From Caulobacter sp. Root655 (GTDB lineage: Bacteria; Pseudomonadota; Alphaproteobacteria; Caulobacterales; Caulobacteraceae), in NCBI RefSeq assembly GCF_001427665.1, contig NZ_LMHC01000001.1:381805-435659 (forward strand): DNA of 53,855 bases. Reading direction: 5' to 3'. Below the pieces are notes generated by a model. It did no database searches. It saw nothing but the letters and a program-made list of their open reading frames with translations, and was not told where the DNA came from. Positions within the stretch are counted from its first letter, which is position 1; each line of letters begins with the position of its first letter. The translations under genes and the position numbers were made by a program. Positions 35,469 through 45,352 of the stretch are shown here, piece after piece.

Positions 35469-36440
35469 TCAGCGGTGCTTCAGCACGTCCTGGATCTTGA
35501 TGATCGCCGGACCCATGATCACGACGAACAGCACCGGCAGGAAGAACAGGATCATCGGCACGGTCAGCTTGGCCGGCAGGGCCGAGGCCTTCTTCTCGGC
35601 GGCCGACAGGCGCAGGTCGCGGTTTTCCTTGGCCATCACCCGCAGGGCCGAGCCCAGGGGCGTGCCGTAGCGCTCGGCCTGGATCATCGCCGTGACCACC
35701 GAGCGGATGCCCGGGTGGTTGGTGCGCCGGGCCAGGCCTTCATAGGCCAGGCGCCGCTCGGGCAGATAGCTGAGCTCGGCGGTCAGCAGGCTGAGCTCCT
35801 CGGCCAGCTCGATCGAGGCCGAGCCGACCTCGGCCCCGACCTTGGCGACCGCCGCCTCGATCGACATGCCGCTTTCGACGCAGATCAGCATCAGGTCTAG
35901 GGCGTCGGGGAAGGCCGCGACGATCGACTCGCGGCGCTTCTGGGCGATGTTCTGGATGTAGAGGTTGGGCGCGTAGTAGCCCGCCGTCAGGGCGGCGAAA
36001 CAGGCCGCCAGCTTCTGGATTGGCAGCAGGCCCAGACCGTTGATCAGGTAGAGGTAGAACGCCGCCACCGACGCGAAGACGAACGGCCCCACGAAGCGGA
36101 AGAAGTAGAAGGTCGAGACCGGCTTGGGGCCTCGGAAGCCGGCCTGGGCCAGCTTGTCGACGACCTTGGGGTCTTCCAGCAGCTTGGACAGCTGCAGACG
36201 ATCGACGACGTTCTTGTACATCCCCTCGTCGGAGTGGCGCAGGGTGCCGCCGCCCTTCTGGGACAGGGCCTCGCGCGAGCGGCGACGCAGCTCCTCGCGG
36301 CGGTTGGCGACCGACTTCAGCCGGCCTTCCAGCCCGTTGCTGCTCATCACCGGCGCGGCCAGGGTGACGATGGTGGCGAACACCACGATGGCGATGAACG
36401 CGCTGAGCAGGTTCGAGGGATTGGTGAGCATCTCGATCAT
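35469..36440 (-). CDS. tadC: Tad pilus inner-membrane protein TadC/CpaH
   Basis: A 323-residue type II secretion F-domain protein. A membrane segment near 12-32 is followed by a cytoplasmic helical F domain ('FPDALDLMLICVESGMSIEAAVAKV', written here in parts: 'FPDALDLMLICVESG') and two C-terminal segments. With TadB it forms the inner-membrane platform on which the ATPase acts during pilin assembly. It is the last gene of the leftward cpa operon, 12 bases after tadB. ATG 36440 fits the family N-terminus. Confidence 0.92.
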   Translation of the reverse strand: MIEMLTNPSNLLSAFIAIVVFATIVTLAAPVMSSNGLEGRLKSVANRREELRRRSREALSQKGGGTLRHSDEGMYKNVVDRLQLSKLLEDPKVVDKLAQAGFRGPKPVSTFYFFRFVGPFVFASVAAFYLYLINGLGLLPIQKLAACFAALTAGYYAPNLYIQNIAQKRRESIVAAFPDALDLMLICVESGMSIEAAVAKVGAEVGSASIELAEELSLLTAELSYLPERRLAYEGLARRTNHPGIRSVVTAMIQAERYGTPLGSALRVMAKENRDLRLSAAEKKASALPAKLTVPMILFFLPVLFVVIMGPAIIKIQDVLKHR

Positions 36441-36452
36441 GGTCGCCTCTCC

Positions 36453-37430
36453 CTAGAACTTGAAGTTGATCATCTTGCGCATCACGAAGATGCCGGTGCT
36501 CATCCAGAAACCGCCCGCCAGCAGCATCAGGTGTCCGCGCGGGTCGGTGAACATCGGGGCCATGTAGGTGGGCGCGGTGATCGTGATCAGCGCCACCACG
36601 GCGGGCGGCAGGCTGCCGATGATGACGGCCGAGGCCACTGCTTCGGCCGACAGCGCCTTGATCTTCTCGGCCATCAGCTTGCGGGCCCGCAGCACCACCG
36701 AGAGGTTGCCCAGGGCCTCGGCCAGGTTGCCGCCGGTCTTGGCCTGGATCGACAGGACGATGGTGAAGAAGCGCAGCTCGCTGGTCGGCATGCGCTCGTA
36801 CATCCGCTCCAGAGCCTGCTCCATCGACATGCCCATGCCGACGTTCTCGGTCAGCATCCGGAACTCGCCGGCCAGGGGCTCGGGGCACTCCTTGCCGATG
36901 ATCTTCAGGCAGTCATGGACCGGCAGGCCCGACTTGATGCCGCGCACGATGATGTCGATGGCGTCGGAGAAGGCCTCGGTGAACTTCTTGGTGCGGGCCT
37001 TGGCCAGCATGCCGACCACCCAGCGCGGCAGGCCGACGCCGGCGGCGAACGCGGCGCCCAGCGCGATCAGCGGCATCTGGCGCAGGACCAGCAGCACCAG
37101 GCCGACGGCCAGGCCGATCCCGCCGCTGACGATCCAGAACATCCTGGTGTTGTCGCCCAGGCCCGCGGCGCGCAGGCGGGCGGCGATGGTCAGGGACGCC
37201 TTCTTCTTCTGCTGATCCTGCTCCTTGAGCGTCTTGAGGATCTGCTTGCGGCGGACGTCGGGGGTGTTGGCGTTGGCCTTGGCGCGGGCCGCCACCGCCT
37301 GACGATCGCCGCCGGCGATCAGCTGGGCGCGCTTGACGGTCTTGGTCGAGCCGCCGTCGCCGCCGGCGAACACGAAGCCCAGGCCCGCGATGGTGACGAA
37401 ACCCAGGACACCGGCGAGGAGGAACAGCAT
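36453..37430 (-). CDS. tadB: Tad pilus inner-membrane protein TadB/CpaG
   Basis: A 325-residue F-domain protein, paralogous to TadC. An N-terminal membrane segment (1-22) leads to a charged region ('KTLKEQDQQKKKASLTIAA'), two membrane segments near 105-150 and the F domain 'FSDAIDIIVRGIKSGLPVHD'. A final pair of segments includes 'MLLAGGFWMSTGIFVMRKM'. It partners TadC in the pilus motor platform. Three bases separate it from cpaF, so it is in the same transcript. Confidence 0.93.
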   Translation of the reverse strand: MLFLLAGVLGFVTIAGLGFVFAGGDGGSTKTVKRAQLIAGGDRQAVAARAKANANTPDVRRKQILKTLKEQDQQKKKASLTIAARLRAAGLGDNTRMFWIVSGGIGLAVGLVLLVLRQMPLIALGAAFAAGVGLPRWVVGMLAKARTKKFTEAFSDAIDIIVRGIKSGLPVHDCLKIIGKECPEPLAGEFRMLTENVGMGMSMEQALERMYERMPTSELRFFTIVLSIQAKTGGNLAEALGNLSVVLRARKLMAEKIKALSAEAVASAVIIGSLPPAVVALITITAPTYMAPMFTDPRGHLMLLAGGFWMSTGIFVMRKMINFKF

Positions 37431-37433
37431 CGC

Positions 37434-38951
<1,518 letters not shown>

Positions 38952-38955
38952 GCCC

Positions 38956-40500
38956 CTACTTCTTCCTGAACAGGCCGGAGAGCACCGAGGCCTTCTGAGG
39001 GGGCGGCGGCTCGCGACGGCTGATCAGTCGCGCCAGGTGGTCGATGCCCTCGGCGGCCTTCGACTTGGGCGCGACCTCGGCGACCATCTGGCCGTTGTTG
39101 GCGGCCATGCCGAAGGGCTTGGGATCGAAGGGCAACACCAGGGACGGGGTCAGGCCCAGGGCCTCGCCGAAGTCCTTGACCGGAATCTCGGGCCGGCCGG
39201 GGACGCCGACCTGGTTGATCACCAGGCGGGGCGGGGCGTCGTTGGGGCGGGCCTGGCGGACCAGGTCGATGATGTTCTTGGCGTTGCGCAAGGAGGCCAG
39301 GTCCGGCGTGGCCACCACCACCAGGTCGTCGCTGCCGATCAGCACCCGGCGGGTCCAGGCGCTCCAGCTGTGTGGCAGGTCCAGCACCACGAAGGGCGCG
39401 GCGCCGCGGATCTTCTGGGTGACCTCCTCGAAGGCGTCGGCGCTGATCTCGTAGTCCTGGTCCAGGGTGGCCGGCGCGGCGAACAGCGACAGGCGGTCGC
39501 CGCAGCGGACCATCATCCGGTCCATCAGCACCGCGTCCAGCCGCTCGGGCTGGCCCAGGGCGTCGATGACGCCCTGCAGCGGGTCCTGGTTGAAGTCGAG
39601 GCCGGCGGTGCCGAACGGCAGGTCGAGGTCGACCATCACCGTGGCGGCCTGGATGCGCTCGGCCATCGACCAGGCGAAGTTGTGGGCCAGGGTCGAGGAG
39701 CCGACGCCGCCCTTGGCGCCGACGAAGGCGATCTGCCGGCCGACGAACGGCGCGGAGGGGTCGGCATAGAGGTTGGACACCGCGCGGATGATCTGCAGCG
39801 GGCCCTGCGGCTGGGTGATGTACTCGCTGACGCCGCGCCGCATCAGTTCGCGGTAGAGGGCGATGTCGTTGGTCTGGCCGATGACCACGACCTTGGTGCC
39901 CGGGTCGCAGACCTGGGCCAGGCCGTCGAGCAGGGCCAGCATGCGCGGCGCGGGATCCAGGCTCTCGACCAGCACCAGCGAGGGGGTCGACTGGTTCTGG
40001 TAGTAGGCGACGGCGGCTTCCAACCCGCCCGGCTGGACGCTGGTCGAGGCGCGGACCATCCGGCGGTCGGCCGAGGCGGCGTCCACCAGGCCGGCGGTTT
40101 CGGGGCGCGCGCAGAAGGCGTGGATGGTGATGCGCGGCACGGCCGCCTCGCCCATGTCCTCGCTCGTGGCGAGGGTCTCGGGCGTCGGGCTGTAGGCGCT
40201 GGGGGCCGGGGCGACCGGGGCCGGGGGCGGCGCGACGGGTTCGATCGTCAGGGTCGGCGCGCTCGGCGCGGGGGCGGCGGCCTGGACCTTCGGCGTATAG
40301 GGCGGCGCGGGCGGCGGCAGGTCGATGAACGGCGCGGCGCCGCCGTCGCCCGGTCGGGCGGGCGGGAAGTCGGCGAACGGGTCGTCCAGCCGGGTCGCGG
40401 GCGCCGGCGCGGCGCGCCACGGATCGGCGCCGGGCGCGGCGAACTCGTCGTCGGCGTCGAAGCCAAGGTCGAAGGGATCGTGGTCAGTGCGGGTGGTCAT
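38956..40500 (-). CDS. cpaE: Pilus assembly/localisation ATPase CpaE (MinD-like)
   Basis: A 514-residue protein. Residues 1-120 are Pro/Ala-rich and probably disordered, about 122-245 form a receiver-like domain, and about 250-500 a MinD/ParA-type ATPase. CpaE marks the pole where pili assemble in Caulobacter. The deviant Walker A reads KGGVGSST (263-270): the signature Lys263 is kept, but the usual Lys before the Ser/Thr is Ser. As far as I recall this is common in CpaE. The start overlaps the cpaD stop by one base (TGATG). Confidence 0.94.
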   Translation of the reverse strand: MTTRTDHDPFDLGFDADDEFAAPGADPWRAAPAPATRLDDPFADFPPARPGDGGAAPFIDLPPPAPPYTPKVQAAAPAPSAPTLTIEPVAPPPAPVAPAPSAYSPTPETLATSEDMGEAAVPRITIHAFCARPETAGLVDAASADRRMVRASTSVQPGGLEAAVAYYQNQSTPSLVLVESLDPAPRMLALLDGLAQVCDPGTKVVVIGQTNDIALYRELMRRGVSEYITQPQGPLQIIRAVSNLYADPSAPFVGRQIAFVGAKGGVGSSTLAHNFAWSMAERIQAATVMVDLDLPFGTAGLDFNQDPLQGVIDALGQPERLDAVLMDRMMVRCGDRLSLFAAPATLDQDYEISADAFEEVTQKIRGAAPFVVLDLPHSWSAWTRRVLIGSDDLVVVATPDLASLRNAKNIIDLVRQARPNDAPPRLVINQVGVPGRPEIPVKDFGEALGLTPSLVLPFDPKPFGMAANNGQMVAEVAPKSKAAEGIDHLARLISRREPPPPQKASVLSGLFRKK

Positions 40501-41219
40501 CAGTTGATCGCCTTCGAGACGACGCCGGTGGCCTGCTCTTCCTTGGCCGAGGCCGTGGTCTCGCCCCTGCGGTACTTGTTGATCACCGTGTCGCGGCGCC
40601 CGGCGTCGGCCGGAGTGCTGCCGCGCGGACCCAGCAGGTCCTCGGGATTGGCGATCTGGGCGGCCATGTTGGCGGCGACGGCGCAGCCGTAGTTCTCGTA
40701 GGGTTTGTTGTCCTTGGTCGCGGTGACGTTGTCCCATCCGCCGCATTGGGGGATCGAGGCCCGATAGCGCAGGAAGCCGACCTTCAGCGGCGCGTTCGGC
40801 GCGCCGCCGGCGTCATAGCCGACGATCCGCACCGCGGTCGCGGGGGCGCCCATGCCGACCAGGCGCGTGCGGGCGGCGAAGGCCATGCGGCCGGGGACGT
40901 CCGAATTGGGACCGCCCACGGGCGCGCTGATCAGGATCTCGCGCGCCTCGGCCTCGAGCCAGCGCCTCAGGAAGCCGTCGAGCGCCTGGTCCTGGGCGGG
41001 CGACAGGCCCTCGGCGTGCGGCGCCAGCAGCAGCTCGTCCGGATGGGCGTCGACCTTGACGCGGTTGGTCCACTGCTCGGTGTCGGTGCGCGGCGCGGCG
41101 GCCGTCTCGGCCTGTTCGCCCGTCGAGGCGCAGGCCGTCAGCAGCGCCAGGGCCAGGCCCGTCGCGGCCAGTTTCGAGAAGGTCGGAGGCGTAAGCCGAT
41201 GAAGATGGGGTCGCGTCAT
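40500..41219 (-). CDS. cpaD: Pilus assembly lipoprotein CpaD
   Basis: A 239-residue lipoprotein with lipobox LLTAC (Cys30). The mature protein carries the CpaD family region 'RVKVDAHPDELLLAPHAEGL', then 'GWDNVTATKDNKPYENYGCA' and 'NMAAQIANPEDLLGPR'. CpaD works with the CpaC secretin at the outer membrane. It follows cpaC by ten bases and is coupled to cpaE. Confidence 0.93.
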   Translation of the reverse strand: MTRPHLHRLTPPTFSKLAATGLALALLTACASTGEQAETAAAPRTDTEQWTNRVKVDAHPDELLLAPHAEGLSPAQDQALDGFLRRWLEAEAREILISAPVGGPNSDVPGRMAFAARTRLVGMGAPATAVRIVGYDAGGAPNAPLKVGFLRYRASIPQCGGWDNVTATKDNKPYENYGCAVAANMAAQIANPEDLLGPRGSTPADAGRRDTVINKYRRGETTASAKEEQATGVVSKAIN

Positions 41220-41229
41220 GTCCGCGTTC

Positions 41230-42885
41230 TCACTCGATCACATAGCCGACGGGGCCCTGGTAGGCGCGCCCGGCGTTCGCGCCGGTCGGCGCCTTGACCA
41301 CCTTGTTGAGGCGGCCCAGCAGGGCCGTGCTCATGTCGCTCGCCGTCTGCAGGCCGTCGGCCGGCGTCTGCAGGTCCTGGGGCCGGGTGGGGTCGACGAT
41401 GTAGGGCGTGATGATCACCACCAGCTCGGTCTCGCCGTTCAGATAGTCGCGCGAGCGGAACAGCGAACCCAGGATCGGCAGGTTGGTCATGCCCGGCAGG
41501 GCGTCGATGTTCTGCTTGGTCTGCTGCTGCAGCAGGCCGGCGATCATCAGCGAACCGCCCGACGGCAGTTCGACCGTGGTCTCCGCTCGCCGCACGCTCA
41601 GGCCCGGCACCGTCAGCGAGGCCCCGCCGGTGGTGGAGGCCAGGGTGAAGGCCCCCAGGCTGCTCAGCTCGGAAACCTCGGTCGACAGCTTCAGTGAGAT
41701 GCGGCCGCCCGACAGCACGACCGGCGTATAGCCCAGGCCGACGCCGTAGGGCTTGAATTCGATGCTCACCTTGCCGGTGGAGTCCTGTCCCGACGGCACC
41801 GGGAACTCGCCGCCGACCAGGAACTTGCCGGCCTCGCCCGACACCACGGTCAGGTTGGGTTCGGCCAGGGTGCGCACCAGGCCCACGCGCTCGAACGCCT
41901 GGATCATGCCCTTGCCGGAGTTCAGGCCGGGGCTGCCGGCGGTGTCCTTGACCGTGGCGGTGTTGCCGTTGATCACCTTGATCGGATTGCCGTTGGCGTC
42001 GACGGCGTCGAAGACCGTCGAGTGGACGACCTGGTAGCAGGTGCCGCTGACGCCGGCGGCGCAGGGCACCACCATCTGCGGCTGTTTGGTGGTGTCGCGC
42101 AGCCAGCCGCCGATGCCGCCGCCCAGCAGGCCGCCGTTCACCGCGTAGGTGGGGCTGAGGCCGAACTTGTACTGGGTCTCGCCCAGCTGGCCGAGCACGG
42201 CGTTGGAGTCGACGCCCAGCTGCTTGATGATGTTGCGCTGCACCTCGATGATGCGCACCTTGAGCATCACCTGGTCCTTGCCGGCGATGGCCAGCATGTT
42301 CAGGACGTTCTCGGGCTTGCCCACGAACTGGGCGGCGATCTGCGAGGCCATGTTGGATTCGCCGGCGTTGGCGACCAGGCCGGTCAGGATGACGCTGTCG
42401 CGGATCGGCTCGACCCGGATGTTGGCGTTGGGCAGCACGCGGCGCAGGGTGTCTTCCAGCTGGCCGGAATCCTGGTCGACGCGGATGGCCAGGGTCAGGA
42501 TCTTGCGGCCGGCGGCGTCGAAGAACACCGCGTCGGTCGAACCCTGGCCCACGCCCAGCACATAGATGCGGCGCGGGCTGCGCAGCACGGCGTCGGCCAC
42601 CTGCGGGTTGGTCACCAGCATGTCACGGACGTCAACGGGCAGTTCGATGATCGCCGACTTGCCCTTCGGCAGGTTCAGGTTCTGGCTGCCGGGGCCGGCG
42701 GTGAGGTCGACGCGCAGCACCTGTTCGGCGGGCGGGGCCATCGTCGGCGTCAGGGTCGCGCGCGGCGCGACGCGGGCCGGACGATAGGTGTGGGTGCCGC
42801 CGGCCGGTCCGTCGGCCAGGACGGCGGTCGACGAGGTCAGCACCAGGGCGGCGGCGAGCGAGGCGGAAAGGAGCCGGCGGATCAT
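41230..42885 (-). CDS. cpaC: Pilus secretin CpaC
   Basis: A 551-residue outer-membrane secretin. A signal peptide (about 1-24) leads to a pilus-assembly N-terminal domain ('LNLPKGKSAIIELPVDVRDM' to 'DAVFFDAAGRKILTLAIRVD'). A BON-like segment ('NANIRVEPIRDSVILTGLVA') and the secretin domain follow, with 'FERVGLVRTLAEPNLTVVSG', 'GGEFPVPSGQDSTG' and 'MIAGLLQQQTKQNIDALPGM'. It forms the channel through which the pilus leaves the cell. Its ATG overlaps the cpaB stop (ATGA). Confidence 0.95.
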   Translation of the reverse strand: MIRRLLSASLAAALVLTSSTAVLADGPAGGTHTYRPARVAPRATLTPTMAPPAEQVLRVDLTAGPGSQNLNLPKGKSAIIELPVDVRDMLVTNPQVADAVLRSPRRIYVLGVGQGSTDAVFFDAAGRKILTLAIRVDQDSGQLEDTLRRVLPNANIRVEPIRDSVILTGLVANAGESNMASQIAAQFVGKPENVLNMLAIAGKDQVMLKVRIIEVQRNIIKQLGVDSNAVLGQLGETQYKFGLSPTYAVNGGLLGGGIGGWLRDTTKQPQMVVPCAAGVSGTCYQVVHSTVFDAVDANGNPIKVINGNTATVKDTAGSPGLNSGKGMIQAFERVGLVRTLAEPNLTVVSGEAGKFLVGGEFPVPSGQDSTGKVSIEFKPYGVGLGYTPVVLSGGRISLKLSTEVSELSSLGAFTLASTTGGASLTVPGLSVRRAETTVELPSGGSLMIAGLLQQQTKQNIDALPGMTNLPILGSLFRSRDYLNGETELVVIITPYIVDPTRPQDLQTPADGLQTASDMSTALLGRLNKVVKAPTGANAGRAYQGPVGYVIE

Positions 42886-43769
42886 GGGCGGACCGCGATG
42901 TTTGAGGTCTGGCCGCCGCGATTGACGCGGACGACGTTGGACGCTTGGGAACGGACGCCCAGGCCGGACGGGCCGCCCAGGTCGGTGTAGGCGCGCAGGA
43001 TCAGGGTGACCGGGCCGGCGGCCTTGGCGCGGGCCAGGGCCTCGGCCTCGATCGGCCCGACCTCGAGCGTGGCCGTGGCCGCGACGATGGTCTTGGCGTC
43101 CTTCTCGGCCGCCGTGCTCTGGTCGAGGGCCAGGACCCGCACGTTCTGCAGGATGGTTTCGGCGACGACCGTCTTGGCGGCGGCCTCGCCTTCGCCGCCG
43201 CTCTGGCCCTCGCGGGTCTGGAGGACGTCGACACGGTCGCCCGGCAGGACGAAGCCGCCGACCGCGGTCTCGGAGGTGACCGGCACGGCCATGGCGCGCT
43301 TGCCGGGCGACAGGACCACCGACAGGTAGCCGCCTTCGCCGCCGCGGACGATCTTGCGGGAGGTGATGGGTTCGCTGGCCAGGATCGGGTCGCGGACGAT
43401 CGCGCCCTCGATGGCCTTTTCCGGGGTGACGCCGCCGATCATCCCGTCGGCCACGTCGCCCACCGCCTTGGCGGCCTTGGCGGTGGTCTTGGTCGGGGCG
43501 GGCGCGGCGGCGCCGTTGGTGATGAAGGCGGCGTTGATGGCGTCGGACGGCCAGGCCTGCCAGGTCACGTCGGCGGCGGTGAGGCGTTCGCCGATCACCA
43601 GGTCGCGCTTGGCGACCAGGACCTGGGTCATGGGCTTGTCGATGGCGGCCGGCGCCTGGACCACCGCCGCCGGCGGCGCCTTGCCGCCCATCGCCTTCTG
43701 CATGACCACGGCCAGGCCGATGGCTGAAACAGCGGCGACCAGGACGATCATGACGCGAAGAGGGTTCAT
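42882..43769 (-). CDS. cpaB: Pilus assembly protein CpaB
   Basis: A 295-residue protein with an N-terminal signal/anchor (about 5-26) and an SAF/CpaB domain: 'QVLVAKRDLVIGERLTAADV' and 'VVLSPGKRAMAVPVTSETAV'. It is a periplasmic Flp pilus assembly factor. It is the first gene of the compact leftward run cpaB-cpaC-cpaD-cpaE-cpaF-tadB-tadC. About 180 non-coding bases separate it from cpaA, and they contain a CtrA-like site, so the operon may have its own promoter. Confidence 0.93.
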   Translation of the reverse strand: MNPLRVMIVLVAAVSAIGLAVVMQKAMGGKAPPAAVVQAPAAIDKPMTQVLVAKRDLVIGERLTAADVTWQAWPSDAINAAFITNGAAAPAPTKTTAKAAKAVGDVADGMIGGVTPEKAIEGAIVRDPILASEPITSRKIVRGGEGGYLSVVLSPGKRAMAVPVTSETAVGGFVLPGDRVDVLQTREGQSGGEGEAAAKTVVAETILQNVRVLALDQSTAAEKDAKTIVAATATLEVGPIEAEALARAKAAGPVTLILRAYTDLGGPSGLGVRSQASNVVRVNRGGQTSNIAVRP

Positions 43770-43881
43770 GCGGGCGGGCTCTATCGACGGGGAGACAGGT
43801 CGGGGCGAGCCGCCTTCAGGCGATCACGCACGAATCGTCGGACGGCCTTTCTGGCCAGGTCGCATGCTCGCGCGGCCATGG

Positions 43882-43896
43882 TTAACAGCGACTAAA
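43882..43896 (-). promoter_or_regulatory. CtrA-like half-site pair upstream of cpaB
   Basis: On the minus strand TTTA-N7-TTAA, a near match to the CtrA consensus TTAA-N7-TTAA, about 113 bases before the cpaB start. The same half-sites and spacing occur before pilA. Confidence 0.55.
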
Positions 43897-43950
43897 GGTG
43901 GCGCTTGGTATCGGCGATTGGGGCCGCGACAGGCTGACGCGGGTCGGGTT

Positions 43951-44463
43951 TCAGGCGCCGATGGCCACGGCCAGGGCGCCTTGCGGAAAGGTCGCCAGGG
44001 CGCCGACCGCGATGGCCACGCCGTAGGGGATGTCGCCGCCTTCGGCGCCCAGCTTGCGCACCCAGGCCGGGCCGCCGGCCACGATGGGCGCGAACCAGCC
44101 CGAACGCAGGCTGAGAAGGCCCAGGGTCAGGGCGCCGCCGGCCAGTCCGGTCGCCAGCATGAAGGAGAAGGCCGCCGGCCAGCCCAGCCACAGGGCCGCC
44201 GCCGCGAACAGCTTGGCGTCGCCGCCGCCGATCCAGTTGGCGGCGAACATGCCCATGCCGATCAGCAGCGCGCCGACCCCGATGGCCAGGCACAGGCCGA
44301 TGGCGGCCAGCGAGGCGCCGCTGAGCAGCGCCGCCGGGACGAAGGCGACGATCAGGGCCAGGGAGATCCAGTTGGGGATCGTGAAGCTGGTGACGTCCTT
44401 CAGCGCGGCGACGACCACCAGCGCGGGGAAGACGAGCAGCAGGGCGAACTGAATGATCTGCAT
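43951..44463 (-). CDS. cpaA: Prepilin peptidase CpaA (A24 family)
   Basis: A 170-residue short prepilin peptidase with about six membrane segments. The two catalytic aspartates are in 'ALKDVTSFTIPNWISL' and 'IGGGDAKLFAAAALWLG' (GGGD motif). It removes leaders from the pilins and TadE-like proteins encoded nearby; it has no methylase domain. It lies between the second pilA and cpaB. ATG 44463. Confidence 0.94.
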   Translation of the reverse strand: MQIIQFALLLVFPALVVVAALKDVTSFTIPNWISLALIVAFVPAALLSGASLAAIGLCLAIGVGALLIGMGMFAANWIGGGDAKLFAAAALWLGWPAAFSFMLATGLAGGALTLGLLSLRSGWFAPIVAGGPAWVRKLGAEGGDIPYGVAIAVGALATFPQGALAVAIGA

Positions 44464-44561
44464 GACGGCCTTGCCTGTTCAATCGGCGCCAGTCTGGGCC
44501 GATCGCATGAAGCAATGGTTTCCCGCGCGGCGAAAATCTCGCCCCGAAGATTGAAATGAAA

Positions 44562-44584
44562 GGCTCCGGCGACCGGGCTGGAGC
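44562..44584 (-). terminator. Possible weak terminator after the second pilA
   Basis: On the minus strand GCTCCAG and the complementary end 'CCGGAGCC' form a stem followed by TTTCATTT. The T-run is poor, so attenuation with read-through to cpaA is as likely as termination. Confidence 0.35.
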
Positions 44585-44592
44585 GCGTTCCG

Positions 44593-44775
44593 CTAGGGGG
44601 CGGGGGGCTTGTCCGTGAAGAGGTCGGCCCCGCTCTGGAACGCGTCCTTCACGTGGCCGCCGACCACGCCGACGACGCCGGCGATCACGGCGGCGATCAT
44701 CGTGGCGATCAGGCCGTACTCGATGGCCGTGGCGCCGGATTCGTCGTTCAGGAAGCGGATTGCGAACTTCGACAT
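44593..44775 (-). CDS. Flp/Fap pilin, second copy
   Basis: A 60-residue Flp-type prepilin. A short basic leader ends at Gly14, followed by 'ATAIEYGLIATMIAAVIAGV', the Flp motif with Glu at +5 and Tyr at +6. The C-terminal region ('HVKDAFQSGADLFTDKPPAP') differs from the first copy. It lies 76 bases downstream of the first pilA, behind a strong terminator, so its expression would be lower or from its own weak promoter. Confidence 0.9.
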   Translation of the reverse strand: MSKFAIRFLNDESGATAIEYGLIATMIAAVIAGVVGVVGGHVKDAFQSGADLFTDKPPAP

Positions 44776-44796
44776 GGCTGAGGTTCCTCATCAGGG

Positions 44797-44838
44797 AAAA
44801 AAAAGGCCCCGGCATTGCTGCCGAGGCCCTCTTTTTTC
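44797..44838 (-). terminator. Rho-independent terminator between the two pilA genes
   Basis: On the minus strand GGCCTCGGCA / TGCCGGGGCC (ten pairs, one wobble) with a GCAA loop precedes a run of eight T. A-rich sequence on the other side also makes it T-rich in the plus direction. Confidence 0.92.
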
Positions 44839-44851
44839 GAGCGTAGGCGGC

Positions 44852-45040
44852 TTACGGAGCCGCGGGAGCCGTCGCGCCGGTAACCGCGTCGTCGGCCTTC
44901 TGGAAGGCGTCCTTCAGCGAACCGCCCAGCGTGCTGACGACGGTGGCGATCACGACGGCGATCAGGGCGACGATCAGGCCGTACTCGATGGCCGTGGCGC
45001 CGGATTCATTGTTCAGGAAGCGGGTGACGAACTTCGACAT
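44852..45040 (-). CDS. pilA: Flp/Fap major pilin PilA
   Basis: A 62-residue Flp prepilin closely resembling the Caulobacter major pilin: 'MSKFVTRFLNNESG', cleavage after Gly14, then 'ATAIEYGLIVALIAVVIATV' and a short tail ending APAAP. GGAGAT precedes ATG 45040, which is chosen over an in-frame ATG 13 codons upstream because the leader length is fixed in the family. The upstream AT-rich region has CtrA-like sites. The terminator directly after it is expected to yield a short abundant pilin mRNA. Confidence 0.95.
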   Translation of the reverse strand: MSKFVTRFLNNESGATAIEYGLIVALIAVVIATVVSTLGGSLKDAFQKADDAVTGATAPAAP

Positions 45041-45131
45041 GGTAGATCTCCTAGTCGGCAATTGGCTTTGGGCTCTCAAGCCGTGTCGACTTGCTCACCC
45101 CCGAAAACACGATCAATTTCGCCCACCTCGC

Positions 45132-45146
45132 TTAATGGCCAGTAAA
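45132..45146 (-). promoter_or_regulatory. CtrA-like half-site pair upstream of pilA
   Basis: TTTA-N7-TTAA on the minus strand, about 92 bases before the pilA start. CtrA controls pilA in C. crescentus, which supports this reading. Confidence 0.6.
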
Positions 45147-45177
45147 TGTCGGATGGTTTCGCGCGTTTTTTTGTTGG

Positions 45178-45192
45178 TTTACATAAATTTAC
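45178..45192. promoter_or_regulatory. Second, weaker CtrA-like half-site pair
   Basis: TTTA-CATAAAT-TTAC lies in the most AT-rich part of the window, between divergent pilA and the plus-strand pilus gene. The second half deviates, so confidence is low. The rest of 45041-45352 holds no gene that I can support. Confidence 0.4.
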
Positions 45193-45352
45193 TATTATCA
45201 ACTCTTAACTGTACCACGTCACGGGGTCGAAAAACCCCTTGTGGTGCAACGGTTTCTGAATTGTCGGGAAGACTACAGAAGCTATGCTCTTAGGTCTTTA
45301 TTGACCATTCCGAGTCATTCTGAGCCCGGCATCGAGCCTGGAAAGAATGATC

